A stretch of DNA of 64,000 bases from Candidatus Heimdallarchaeota archaeon (GTDB lineage: Archaea; Asgardarchaeota; Heimdallarchaeia; Heimdallarchaeales; Kariarchaeaceae). Made by a program: the position numbers and the translations under genes. This document shows positions 17,773-26,766 of this stretch, in pieces (within the stretch, counting starts at the first letter, position 1; every line of letters starts with the position of its first letter). The notes beneath the pieces were generated by a model. That model saw only the letters and a list, made by a program, of their open reading frames with translations, did no database searches and was not told where the DNA came from. The DNA lies in assembly GCA_026702845.1 (NCBI GenBank), contig JADCLS010000001.1, forward strand, positions 372,001 through 436,000, in the 5' to 3' direction.

Positions 17773-19647
17773 ATGTTAAGATTCCGAACATGGAAACTAT
17801 TATCCTTAATTATCTTATTATCAGTAGGGATTTATTCAAGTCCTACGTATGCTGATCCTTATCTCTTACCAAAGGTAGAAACAGGATCTGAACCAACAAT
17901 TGATGGTGACCTCAACACTACATCAACAGAATGGCAAGACTCTTTGCTCTTTAATACCACTATTGATGGAATAGATGCACAACTAAGAATTACATCTGAT
18001 GATACTAATTTATACATTGGTTTCAATTATACCTCCACAGGATTTGTTCCAGTAAATGCAACAGCTAACAATAGCACTTCCAACCTCAACTTGCAAACAC
18101 ATGACTGGTTAGCTTTTCAATTTGATAACAATCTAGATGGTCAGTCATTAGCAACTGAGGAATCTCCTGATGATGCAATAATATTCAACCAATTCAATAA
18201 TACAGTGTATGATGGACTGGTTAATAATAATCAATCACATATATTCTGGATTGATGAAGAATATAACGGTACTCAAGATGGTAGTTTTGCATTTACCAAC
18301 AAAACCAATGATCTTACTTATGAATTTGCGAAACCCCATGTTGGTAATGATTCCAAGGGTGCTGATATTTCACTATCTCGCAACATTTTCCAGTTAAAGG
18401 TCCTTGCTTTTAATAATCAAACCTCTAACTCAACAACATCACACACTACACCCTGGTTCACATTCAGAGTAAATGCGACTGGTACAGGTCTCGCAGTAAA
18501 TGACATCAGTGAAACCGTAATCAATTTCAATGTAATTGGTGAATCCGATGACTACTCAGCGGCTGATACAGTATTTAATCAATTTGGATTAAATTTCACC
18601 AAAGGTGAAGGGAATCTAACCATCAATGAGGATGGTATGAATATCTTTATTCTAACTGATGATGCTGCTGTAACAGATTACCAACTTGAGCTATTAACAC
18701 AATATCTAGAATTAGGTGGAACTGCTATGATCTTTTTAGCTCCTGGCTCAGATTCATCTATGGACATCGCAAAGTTATTTGGTCTGGATTATCTTAGCAA
18801 TGCAGTTTTGAATGAGGATGCGGAATCAATGTTAGAATTGACTGCAGATAATCTGAATGCAGAAAATAGATTTGTATCACAAGATTCTAATCTGGTGACA
18901 GATGCTGATGTGAGTAATCTGAAATTCTCATCGAGTGCATTTAATATGACGAATCTCTTCAATACAACAGCTACTCCATATGTGATGAGACAGGAATATA
19001 TGAGTTCTAAAATCTTTGATGTGGAGGATTTCTACTATGATGTGGATGATAATGAGACTATTGGGGATAATGATGTGGTTATTGATGATAATTATGCATT
19101 AGGAGTAACCTTTGATTTTCTCAAAGGAGGACGAGTAACTCTCTTTGCATCCTCAGCAATACTGTCAGATGAATATCTCACAGAAGCAGACAATATGGAT
19201 TTCATCCTCAGAATGTTACCCTGGAATGCAAGAATTGTTGATACTATTGAAGTTCATTCAGTTGAAATAGATAATCATGCTATCAATGAAACTGAGAGCA
19301 TAAATATCTCTATAAATGCCACTGATGAATTTGGTAATACTATCCCAGGACTGAAAATTAAGGTGCAATTATTGCTCGCTAGTAAAGTTAAATTAACCTT
19401 GAATTTAACCTCTGATAGTAGCATTTTCACCGGGCAACTTACCCCTGCTGTAACTGGATCAATGAAAATTAAAGTCATCGCATATACTGAAGGTTATGGA
19501 TTTGCTGAAGGACCAATACAAGAATTATTTGTAAATAATCAGATAGATTCATACAATGATCTATCTAAATTATCCATCTGGATTGCAATTCTCTTCATTG
19601 GATCTTTAGTACTGATGGTCTATACAGTTTTACGAACTAAAAAATAA
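17773..19647 (+). CDS. Surface protein with CBM9/DOMON-like domain
   Basis: The 624-residue protein has a signal peptide ending near residue 27 (YSSPTYADPY) and then a segment PTIDGDLNTTSTEWQDS, a pattern of the carbohydrate-binding CBM9/DOMON-like domains (about residues 30-230), continuing to the NLYIGFNYT strand. The middle part has a region that looks like a DUF4350-type glutamine amidotransferase-like fold (NIFILTDDAAVTDYQLELL; GGTAMIFLAPG), and an Ig-like section precedes the C-terminal helix (LSIWIAILFIGSLVLMVYTV) and RTKK tail. A role in sugar binding at the cell surface is likely, but not proven. Its promoter lies in the 255-nt gap upstream. Confidence 0.7.
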   Translation: MLRFRTWKLLSLIILLSVGIYSSPTYADPYLLPKVETGSEPTIDGDLNTTSTEWQDSLLFNTTIDGIDAQLRITSDDTNLYIGFNYTSTGFVPVNATANNSTSNLNLQTHDWLAFQFDNNLDGQSLATEESPDDAIIFNQFNNTVYDGLVNNNQSHIFWIDEEYNGTQDGSFAFTNKTNDLTYEFAKPHVGNDSKGADISLSRNIFQLKVLAFNNQTSNSTTSHTTPWFTFRVNATGTGLAVNDISETVINFNVIGESDDYSAADTVFNQFGLNFTKGEGNLTINEDGMNIFILTDDAAVTDYQLELLTQYLELGGTAMIFLAPGSDSSMDIAKLFGLDYLSNAVLNEDAESMLELTADNLNAENRFVSQDSNLVTDADVSNLKFSSSAFNMTNLFNTTATPYVMRQEYMSSKIFDVEDFYYDVDDNETIGDNDVVIDDNYALGVTFDFLKGGRVTLFASSAILSDEYLTEADNMDFILRMLPWNARIVDTIEVHSVEIDNHAINETESINISINATDEFGNTIPGLKIKVQLLLASKVKLTLNLTSDSSIFTGQLTPAVTGSMKIKVIAYTEGYGFAEGPIQELFVNNQIDSYNDLSKLSIWIAILFIGSLVLMVYTVLRTKK

Positions 19648-19732
19648 GATCGATTAAGATTTAGATTACTAGTTAATCATTCCTATTCTCTTAAAAGCAA
19701 CTTATTATATTTGGATAAAAAAAAGAATACTC

Positions 19733-20548
19733 ATGACAGATAGCACTGTTATAGATATTGGTGAAGATGATGTTATCGGATGTGCACCTAATCGATCGAT
19801 TGAATCTGCCATTCTGATTCTGGGTTCCAATAAATTTCGTCGGTTACCTATAACAAAATTGGGAAAAATAGAGGGAATTTTGACGATAACGGATATTCTG
19901 GATATCATCTCTAAATTAGGTATAACTAAGGCTTTGAAGGAAAAAATATCAGATTGGATGACAGTAAATCCGAAAAGAATTCACTTGGAGACAAGTATAA
20001 TTGATGCTATAAAAATTATGAGCGAACATGATATAGGATCACTTTTACTCATTGATGATAATGAAGAAATGTGCAAGGGAATTGTCACAGAGCGTGATAT
20101 TTTATATCATTGCAATCATGAACAATGGAAGCATATCACACTTGAAGATATCGATGGGAAATATCTTTCTTTGGGCTTTGAAGTTATTGATTATGATGAA
20201 ACTCTAGAAAACACAATCAAGAAAATGAGTGATAAACATACTCATCGATTAATTGTTAGGAATAAAGAGGGCTCAGGATTATATGGGATAATTAGTGCTA
20301 ATGATATAACCAGCTTAATTTCAGAGGAGAGGGAGGAAATAAGTACTAATAGCAATTTCTTGAGTAGTATTACAGCGGGATTTGTATCTTCAGGTAAACT
20401 CACCACAATTTCAGTTAACAAATCTTTAGGTGATGCAGTACAGATCATGAAGGAAAATAAATTCGGAGCCCTTCCAGTAATGAGAAATGATCAAGTTATA
20501 GGGATGATAAGTGAGAGATCACTTCTCAAGTACCTTGCTGATCAATAA
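19733..20548 (+). CDS. Protein of four CBS domains
   Basis: The 271-residue protein is made of two tandem CBS pairs (Bateman modules) and little else. Repeat cores include RRLPITKLGKIEGILTITDI, GSLLLIDDNEEMCKGIVTE, HRLIVRNKEGSGLYGIISA and GALPVMRNDQVIGMISER. Such proteins sense adenosine nucleotides or S-adenosyl compounds and act as regulators, but the partner is not evident. It sits between two surface-protein genes and may have its own promoter. Confidence 0.9.
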   Translation: MTDSTVIDIGEDDVIGCAPNRSIESAILILGSNKFRRLPITKLGKIEGILTITDILDIISKLGITKALKEKISDWMTVNPKRIHLETSIIDAIKIMSEHDIGSLLLIDDNEEMCKGIVTERDILYHCNHEQWKHITLEDIDGKYLSLGFEVIDYDETLENTIKKMSDKHTHRLIVRNKEGSGLYGIISANDITSLISEEREEISTNSNFLSSITAGFVSSGKLTTISVNKSLGDAVQIMKENKFGALPVMRNDQVIGMISERSLLKYLADQ

Positions 20549-20629
20549 ACCTAGTGAAATTATCCGCAATTTTTGATTACTCGCAATACAGAAGGTTTAT
20601 TTTCTAGATCGTCCTATATTATATTGAAG

Positions 20630-22462
20630 ATGACAATTAGCTTACGCTTTATTCGATCAAAACGCGCCGTTAGTCCAGTGATAGCATCCTTGTTAATTAT
20701 TGCTCTCAGCGTAGCTGCTGGAGTTGCTGTAAACACTGTTTTTAGTAATTTAGATTCAACACCCACCGTGGAAACCACTGATGATACTCTAATTGGTACA
20801 AATATTGATTCAGATGAGCTTGATGTATCCATATCTTTGGTCAAATCATCATATGATCTAGCAATTTATTCTGCAGAGGAGAAAAAATATTATACCTCGA
20901 TAAAAGTACAACTTACTTACGAATCTTCATCATCAGGCCCCGATTTTATGTATGTGTTTGATGTTGATATTTTTGTGTACGGTGAAAAACTAGATGAGAT
21001 TGCCACTTGGTCAATAGATGGAGTACAAGGTGCATCAATGGAAACAGATGCTGAAGGGAATTTCATGGGATACAAACAAGCTAAAGGTCAATCAGCAACA
21101 TATACTGTAGTATTGTCAGATGTATCAAACAAGCAGGCTAGAGTTCCATATGAGACTTCATTTACTTATAGAGCGAAATTTGGGCAATCCCCCGGTATAA
21201 TAGATCAATATGTCGAGGCAGAAGAAATTTCTAAGATAGTTTTTAACGTTATCAGATACAATGTTACAATATTCCATTATGGTCAGAATTTGGCAGATAC
21301 AACCTCTTCATTATTCAAATGGGTAAATACGATTAACATTAATAATGGTTCAAACAAAATTTACTTCTTATTTGATGTAAATGAGGATATTTATGATATA
21401 AGTAACAATGATCATATCAATCGTATCAGTAATTTTACAGAATGGTCCAGTTATACTCACTTGGTTTTGTTTGCTGAGTGGGCCATTCATAATGATGCTT
21501 CAGCGATAGCAAATCAAATTCATAAGGCTAATATTCCCATGGCATTTGCAGGAACAGTAGAACATATTTGGGATCAACTTAACTCTACTGCAACTGAATT
21601 GATCACAGGAACTATCCCTAGAAGTAGTTTTATTAATCAGCTGAGTAAGTGGGTGATAGCAAATAATTATTACCAATTTAACACAAGTTTATCATCATTG
21701 TTAGTAGATATAGCTGGTGTTGAGGAAAATCCGTATCTTGATGCTGATGGATATGATGCAGCTACTATTAACTCCACAATTGCACATCAATTGGGAATAT
21801 CTCATATTGAGTTACTGTTCAAATTTGGTCTATTTGTATTGTTCAATCATACAGGAGTGTTATTATCCTTGAAAGAGGCAAACAGTACTCTGGGAACAAA
21901 TATAGTGACCTCATTTGTTATTGATCATAGGTCTGCAACCTATGTAGATACAGTATATCGTAATATGCTCTTCTACGCATTTCAAGATCCGGAAAGGATC
22001 ATCATATCTAATGCAAGAATTACCATAGATTCATTTACTATGACTGATATTGCAGATAGACGGGATAATTTTAGAGAAGATCCAGAATTTAGGATAACAG
22101 CAACAGTGAGTGGTGGGGATATCAGTACTGCTAACTTTACCATTAGTATGGAGGAATCTATCAACTGGAGATCAACTAGTGGCACAGCAGATATCGTAAT
22201 TGGTGGATCTACTCCTAGATTCTATACTGGTGTAGCAATTACCATAGTTGAAACAGGAAGTAGTGACGATATTGTTATCAATCTAGGAGCTCTTCATGGT
22301 ATTCTTTACGATGGAGATACAATTGAAATCATCATAAATAGATTGGATAGCCAGAAAACATTCACTATTCTCTGGTTAGTATATCCATTTGCAGCAAAAT
22401 ATTCCTGGGTGACATCTGATGGTGCATCGGGACAGACTTCTAATACAATTAATCCAACTTAG
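20630..22462 (+). CDS. Giant archaeal pilin-like protein (type IV pilin N-terminal domain plus large ectodomain)
   Basis: From ATG 20630 the product of about 610 residues begins with a short basic leader (SLRFIRSKRAVSPVIASLLI), then the hydrophobic stretch of the archaeal type IV pilin N-terminal domain (Pilin_N, DUF1628-like). A class III prepilin peptidase probably cuts within SKRAVSP. Unlike most archaeal pilins (100-200 residues), about 560 residues of extracellular domain follow. They contain a central part with FLFDVNEDIYDISNND and HLVLFAEWAIHNDAS, and a beta-rich C-terminal domain. A frame opens upstream at 20573, but the pilin motif fixes the start. It may be a surface filament subunit, tip protein or pseudopilin. 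Confidence 0.75.
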   Translation: MTISLRFIRSKRAVSPVIASLLIIALSVAAGVAVNTVFSNLDSTPTVETTDDTLIGTNIDSDELDVSISLVKSSYDLAIYSAEEKKYYTSIKVQLTYESSSSGPDFMYVFDVDIFVYGEKLDEIATWSIDGVQGASMETDAEGNFMGYKQAKGQSATYTVVLSDVSNKQARVPYETSFTYRAKFGQSPGIIDQYVEAEEISKIVFNVIRYNVTIFHYGQNLADTTSSLFKWVNTININNGSNKIYFLFDVNEDIYDISNNDHINRISNFTEWSSYTHLVLFAEWAIHNDASAIANQIHKANIPMAFAGTVEHIWDQLNSTATELITGTIPRSSFINQLSKWVIANNYYQFNTSLSSLLVDIAGVEENPYLDADGYDAATINSTIAHQLGISHIELLFKFGLFVLFNHTGVLLSLKEANSTLGTNIVTSFVIDHRSATYVDTVYRNMLFYAFQDPERIIISNARITIDSFTMTDIADRRDNFREDPEFRITATVSGGDISTANFTISMEESINWRSTSGTADIVIGGSTPRFYTGVAITIVETGSSDDIVINLGALHGILYDGDTIEIIINRLDSQKTFTILWLVYPFAAKYSWVTSDGASGQTSNTINPT

Positions 22463-22548
22463 ATAATAATTCCAGCAAATATAGAGTAAGAATAAAAAGT
22501 CTACTAACGAGTAGAAAACTTTTCTACTGATGTCACCTTTCAATAGAT

Positions 22549-24726
22549 ATGAAAATTGTACTCAAAAGTTTGTTAATCTTTCTTCTTTTAACAAGTACTT
22601 CTATATTTGGTACTAATGGTTATTCAAAACAGGATTCAAACTACAATTTGCTTAATTTAGAACCAAATCAGAATTATTCTGCAGCAAGGGTCTATAATGA
22701 TAGTTTATCTCTATTGGAGTCTCTTATATCTACAAACCCCATGCTTATTTCATATAGTACAAACACATCTCAAACATATTTTGGTAAAGCAGGATTGGCA
22801 GGAACCGGAATAAATCTATTATCTGCACTTGAAATGGATACAACATGGGTCGGAGAGAATATCGACACTCGTCTTTTAAATCTCGCATCAGAATTAGGTG
22901 ATTTTTTGATAACACAGGTACAAGAAGATAATTCTACTCATTCTATCTGGTCAATCAGTAATTTATCAGATCAAGTAGATCTCAGTCTAGAATTTGGCCT
23001 TCTTGGTATTGCAGAATTCTTTGTTAAATTATATAATCATACATCTAATCCTGTCTATGCAAATTATGCAAGTAAAACAATGCAATCAATTTATGATTTG
23101 GCTTCAGTTAACAGTACTGATATGTTTTTTACTTTCGATACATTTATTTCATACTACAATACTTGGTATCCCATATCCAATTTTGAGTATTATTTTGTTA
23201 GGAATGCAGTTTTTTCAGGTCTCTCCTATGGAGCTGCTGGAATCACTAATGTCGCTCTGAATTATCTCAAACTGGTAGATATTGCCAATACAACACTTGC
23301 GGATGAGATGATAGAAAAATCTTTGAATTTCATAGAACGATATGTAACCATCAACGGAACTGAGCGTGCTTATTTCACCTCATTTGAGTATCCAGGTCTG
23401 ATTTCAACAAGTATTGCAGTTGGATCCGCAGGTATAGGGAAATTATATTTGGATCTCTATAATTATTATGGTGATCAAAATTTCCTTGATAATGCAATAG
23501 CAATTAAAGATTGGTTCAATGGTACAACATCTGGCCAAAATAGGTTAATTGTCAGTTGGATAGTGAATGACACAATCCAGACAGAACTTGAATTGGGAAT
23601 TCATATGGGTTTAGCAGGAATAACCAGCTTTCTCGATGATTTAAGCTATCATTACAATATATCAATATTATCTCCAATGGTTACATCATCAATGAATAAG
23701 TTACTACTGTTTAAACAAGAAGATAATAATCTGATACAATTTGCTGAACGTGTCAAGTATAATAAAGTACTAAATATCGGTTCCACTTCATACAGCTTTG
23801 GAGGAGGAGGTATATATGGAATAATGAATAAAATTGGTCTCAGATATAATGTCTCAATTTTCAATGAATATAGTACCAAAGCGAAAAATTATCTGCTTTC
23901 CACGATTAAGCAAAAAGATAACTTGTTTGCGATTTATGATAAAGAAACATTTGAGATTGAAACCAATCCTATGAGAGGGATTTCAGGATCATTGATTTAT
24001 CTTTCTGTACTGACGAAAGGAGTTTTAATTCTAAATACCGCTCCATTGATTTTTCCTAATACTGCAATTGGAGACAGCAATGAATTGAGTATCACAGTAC
24101 AAAATGAAGGAGATGCTGTGTTATCCCTAAATTGGTCAGTTAGTTCACAGATTTTCAGCTTTGTTCATTCTGAAACTCAATTGGAGGGATATTCTAGCTT
24201 TGTTATTTCTATTTCCTTTACTCCATTAACTGAAACCCTATACAATGATAAACTAATATTAACTGATGGAACAAATGAATTTGAGATCACTCTCTCTGGA
24301 TTCGGGTTTGATTTACCTTCAATCTCTTCTTACGATGGTCCTGCAAATAATTCGCTTATATCAAGCCCAGGAGTCTTGACCTTCAAAATAGATGTAGAGG
24401 ATAGCTCAAGTATTTCATCTGTTACAATGAATCTAAAGAATGAGAATAGAACAAGTATTACTTCAATGGCAATGATTCTGGATGCTGGATTGTATGTTGG
24501 AACATGGGACACAAGCTCATACCCAAATGGAACTTATATCCTGGAATTTTCTCTTACTGATTCATTGGATAATATAAATATCATCTCCTATATTTTTGAA
24601 ATTGGATTTTATACATCTAGATTAGAAGAAAGGATATTTAGCCAAGATACTTTTTATGGTATTATAATTGCGTCAGCTGTTATGCTCTTGGTCGCAATTA
24701 TCATTACTCGACGATATCGTTCTTAA
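22549..24726 (+). CDS. Membrane-anchored extracellular LanC-like (alpha-toroid) protein with ASH-like and Ig-like domains
   Basis: The 725-residue protein has a signal peptide (LKSLLIFLLLTSTSIFG). Next is an alpha-toroid of about 420 residues with repeated glycine-rich turns: GKAGLAGTG, EFGLLGIAEF, GLSYGAAGIT, AVGSAGIGK, GIHMGLAGI, FGGGGIYGI, MRGISGS. This is the seven-fold repeat of LanC-like cyclases and related glycosidase-like toroids. It is followed by an ASH/HYDIN-like beta domain (PNTAIGDSNELSITVQNEG, about residues 500-590), a second beta domain and a C-terminal membrane helix (FYGIIIASAVMLLVAIIIT) with a basic tail. I see no cysteine anywhere in the protein, so the CCH zinc site of true LanC enzymes is absent. 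Its role may be sugar binding or hydrolysis at the cell surface. Confidence 0.72.
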   Translation: MKIVLKSLLIFLLLTSTSIFGTNGYSKQDSNYNLLNLEPNQNYSAARVYNDSLSLLESLISTNPMLISYSTNTSQTYFGKAGLAGTGINLLSALEMDTTWVGENIDTRLLNLASELGDFLITQVQEDNSTHSIWSISNLSDQVDLSLEFGLLGIAEFFVKLYNHTSNPVYANYASKTMQSIYDLASVNSTDMFFTFDTFISYYNTWYPISNFEYYFVRNAVFSGLSYGAAGITNVALNYLKLVDIANTTLADEMIEKSLNFIERYVTINGTERAYFTSFEYPGLISTSIAVGSAGIGKLYLDLYNYYGDQNFLDNAIAIKDWFNGTTSGQNRLIVSWIVNDTIQTELELGIHMGLAGITSFLDDLSYHYNISILSPMVTSSMNKLLLFKQEDNNLIQFAERVKYNKVLNIGSTSYSFGGGGIYGIMNKIGLRYNVSIFNEYSTKAKNYLLSTIKQKDNLFAIYDKETFEIETNPMRGISGSLIYLSVLTKGVLILNTAPLIFPNTAIGDSNELSITVQNEGDAVLSLNWSVSSQIFSFVHSETQLEGYSSFVISISFTPLTETLYNDKLILTDGTNEFEITLSGFGFDLPSISSYDGPANNSLISSPGVLTFKIDVEDSSSISSVTMNLKNENRTSITSMAMILDAGLYVGTWDTSSYPNGTYILEFSLTDSLDNINIISYIFEIGFYTSRLEERIFSQDTFYGIIIASAVMLLVAIIITRRYRS

Positions 24727-24776
24727 TCATTCTTGAGCCACTACATTCATAACAACCGGAACCAATACTTAGTTTA

Positions 24777-25349
24777 ATGCACACCTACGATCTATCATTG
24801 CTATGTAAACAAACTGATAGAATAACTTATGGGGTAGCTCAAGCAGCAGTGCTCATCCCATTTATTGAAAGAGATGATACACTATCGTTGCTACTTACAA
24901 AACGAGCTGATTCATTGAGAAAGCATCCTGGACAAATCAGTTTTCCTGGAGGGAAAAGAGAAGCAGGTGAATCAGTTTTTGAAACTGCGATAAGGGAAGC
25001 GGAAGAAGAAATAGGATTATCTCCTGCCTCTGTTGAGGTCCTCGGGTTATACCATGATTTTATAACCCCTCATTATTCATCTGTTACTCCGATTATCACT
25101 AAAATTAATCCTGAAGGAGTATACATAAAATCTGCAACAGAATTAGATGAGATCTTGATCATACCATTATCCTCATTTATTGATCCAATTTCTCATGAAG
25201 TCAAATCACAATTATTCAATCAGAAATTATATCATGTACATCATTATATTATTAAGTACAAATATGAAGAAAGACTAGTTTGGGGAGCTACAGCTGGAGT
25301 GATTAATTCACTGGTTGAAGAAATGCGGGTAAAAAACATCATTTCTTAA
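24777..25349 (+). CDS. Nudix hydrolase, CoA pyrophosphatase (NudL)-like
   Basis: The 190-residue protein has a complete Nudix box at residues 59-81 (G-x5-E-x7-R-E-x2-E-E-x-G-L) and, just before it, LRKHPGQISFPGG, the motif that marks CoA diphosphatases (NUDT7/NudL, UPF0035). It should split CoA or its oxidised/acylated forms into 3',5'-ADP and phosphopantetheine compounds. The GQISFPGG sequence makes this more likely than a general NTP cleaner. It starts at ATG 24777 and has a weakly similar neighbour downstream (25411-25857). Confidence 0.88.
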   Translation: MHTYDLSLLCKQTDRITYGVAQAAVLIPFIERDDTLSLLLTKRADSLRKHPGQISFPGGKREAGESVFETAIREAEEEIGLSPASVEVLGLYHDFITPHYSSVTPIITKINPEGVYIKSATELDEILIIPLSSFIDPISHEVKSQLFNQKLYHVHHYIIKYKYEERLVWGATAGVINSLVEEMRVKNIIS

Positions 25350-25410
25350 GTTAATTATCATAAAGGATTCTATCCAATATATTAAATAATCAAATCAAGA
25401 ATTGACCATA

Positions 25411-25857
25411 ATGACTATTGATCCCATAGAATATTGTGGTGTGGTAATCCTGCATGCAAATAAAAATTGGGAGATAGAAGTACTTAGCTTACAGCTAGAT
25501 GGTAAACATGAATTTTTATATCAATGGTTCGATTTATCAATGGATCCAATTTATGCCATCTTGAATAAGATTAAGAGAACAATAGGTATTGAACCGGATA
25601 TATTGTCACTCTATCCAGTATATCATCAGGAATCCCCAAGACACATCCGGTATTATACTTGTCTACTAAATCCAACAAAAACGATATTGTCTCTAGTTAA
25701 TTATGAACACTTTGAATGGTATGATCCCAGAGCATTGTATTTGAAAATTCAATCACAAGAATTGAGAAATGCATTGATGGCGGCAATAGAATGGATAGAT
25801 GAAAACAGGAATTCAGCATTAGTTTTGCTTAGAAATCAAATGGCACTTGATTTTTGA
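25411..25857 (+). CDS. Nudix-like protein lacking the Nudix box
   Basis: The protein of about 148 residues follows the order of a Nudix fold: a first strand CGVVILHANKNWEIEVL, a region where the box should be (DPIYAILNKIKRTIGIEP), a YPVYHQES strand, and EHFEWYDPRALYL matching the usual E..W.....L. The catalytic R-E-x2-E-E-x-G residues are missing, so it is probably inactive as a pyrophosphatase and may bind a ligand or regulate. This reading rests on fold-like pattern rather than on a full motif. ATG 25411 is preferred to the upstream TTG at 25402. It lies 52 nt after the active Nudix gene. Confidence 0.5.
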   Translation: MTIDPIEYCGVVILHANKNWEIEVLSLQLDGKHEFLYQWFDLSMDPIYAILNKIKRTIGIEPDILSLYPVYHQESPRHIRYYTCLLNPTKTILSLVNYEHFEWYDPRALYLKIQSQELRNALMAAIEWIDENRNSALVLLRNQMALDF

Positions 25858-25959
25858 TAAAATCTCCAATCAAATATATGCAAACAGTATAAATGTTCAG
25901 CAAGAAAACTTAGCACATTTATAATAAGAAATATTCATTAAAGTATAATAGGTGATTTA

Positions 25960-26295
25960 ATGCCCGATCGAGATATGATGCCATACGAAACCTCCTTGTC
26001 AGCCTTATTAACGTCAATTGTGAAACAGGCACAAGAAGATGGAAGAATTTCTAGTGAAGAGAGTGAATTGATAAACAGAATCCAAATAGATGCACGATTA
26101 TTTGAGAAGGAAGTTGCTGAGGCAATAAAATCAGGAGAAACATCTATTTATGATATCTTCAATCAAACGAAAATTAAAATGATAAAGAATGCAACTGAAG
26201 TTGCACGGGCTGATGATATAATAACAGACGATGAACAAGCTTTGATTAATAAATTAATAAGTGAACTAGAAGCATTTGATTTCAATGTTAAGTAA
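25960..26295 (+). CDS. TerB-like small helical protein
   Basis: A 111-residue protein with two similar segments, VKQAQEDGRISSEESELINRI and VARADDIITDDEQALINKLI. Each is a helix-loop-helix of the type A..DG.I...E..LI, as in TerB-family proteins, where the acidic loop may bind a metal. It has no signal peptide. It overlaps the phosphatase gene downstream by 11 nt, so the two are likely translated together. Function unknown. Confidence 0.6.
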   Translation: MPDRDMMPYETSLSALLTSIVKQAQEDGRISSEESELINRIQIDARLFEKEVAEAIKSGETSIYDIFNQTKIKMIKNATEVARADDIITDDEQALINKLISELEAFDFNVK

Positions 26296-26713
26296 TTTTT
26301 CGTTCATTGATGATACTATTGCAGGTTCTGCTTGCCCTGTTCATATTGATGATCTGAAGGAGGTATATAATGCTGGGATTAGACATATTATTTCTCTGAC
26401 AACAGATCGTCCAATTGTATTCTTACATAATAATCTATCAGATCTATTGAGCACTCACCTTCCAATCTATTCTGTTCCTTCTGAGAATGTGATTAATAAA
26501 TTCTTAGAGGTTGTACAAGACACACAATCAAAGGGTGGAAGAGTATTAATACATTGTCAATTCGGTCAAGAACGAACAGGTATGTTACTTGCTATTTATC
26601 TGATAAAAATGAAGGGATTATCAGCAGATGAAGCAATTAATGAAGTTCGTACTTTACGACCAGGTTCACTTCGTACTCATGCTGCCATTGATTTCTTGAG
26701 GAATACCTACTAA
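26285..26713 (+). CDS. Dual-specificity protein phosphatase-like protein
   Basis: The 142-residue protein has the cysteine phosphatase loop VLIHCQFGQERTGM (HCxxGxxRTG), with the nucleophilic cysteine near residue 91 and the arginine intact. The beginning resembles dual-specificity phosphatases (FSFIDDTIAGSACP...). The usual general-acid aspartate is not obvious: the expected site reads LPIYSVPSEN. It may therefore have altered kinetics or a different acid. ATG 26285 is chosen over the TTG at 26276. It overlaps the TerB-like gene and may act with it in signal transduction. Confidence 0.82.
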   Translation: MLSNFSFIDDTIAGSACPVHIDDLKEVYNAGIRHIISLTTDRPIVFLHNNLSDLLSTHLPIYSVPSENVINKFLEVVQDTQSKGGRVLIHCQFGQERTGMLLAIYLIKMKGLSADEAINEVRTLRPGSLRTHAAIDFLRNTY

Positions 26714-26766
26714 AATATTAGAATGATAATCGTAAGTTTCTTGAAATAGCATCTTGATAATCACTT

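Noticed and set aside
22549..24726. Active lanthipeptide cyclase
   Set aside because: The protein is secreted and has no cysteine for the zinc site. No lanthipeptide precursor or dehydratase gene is near.
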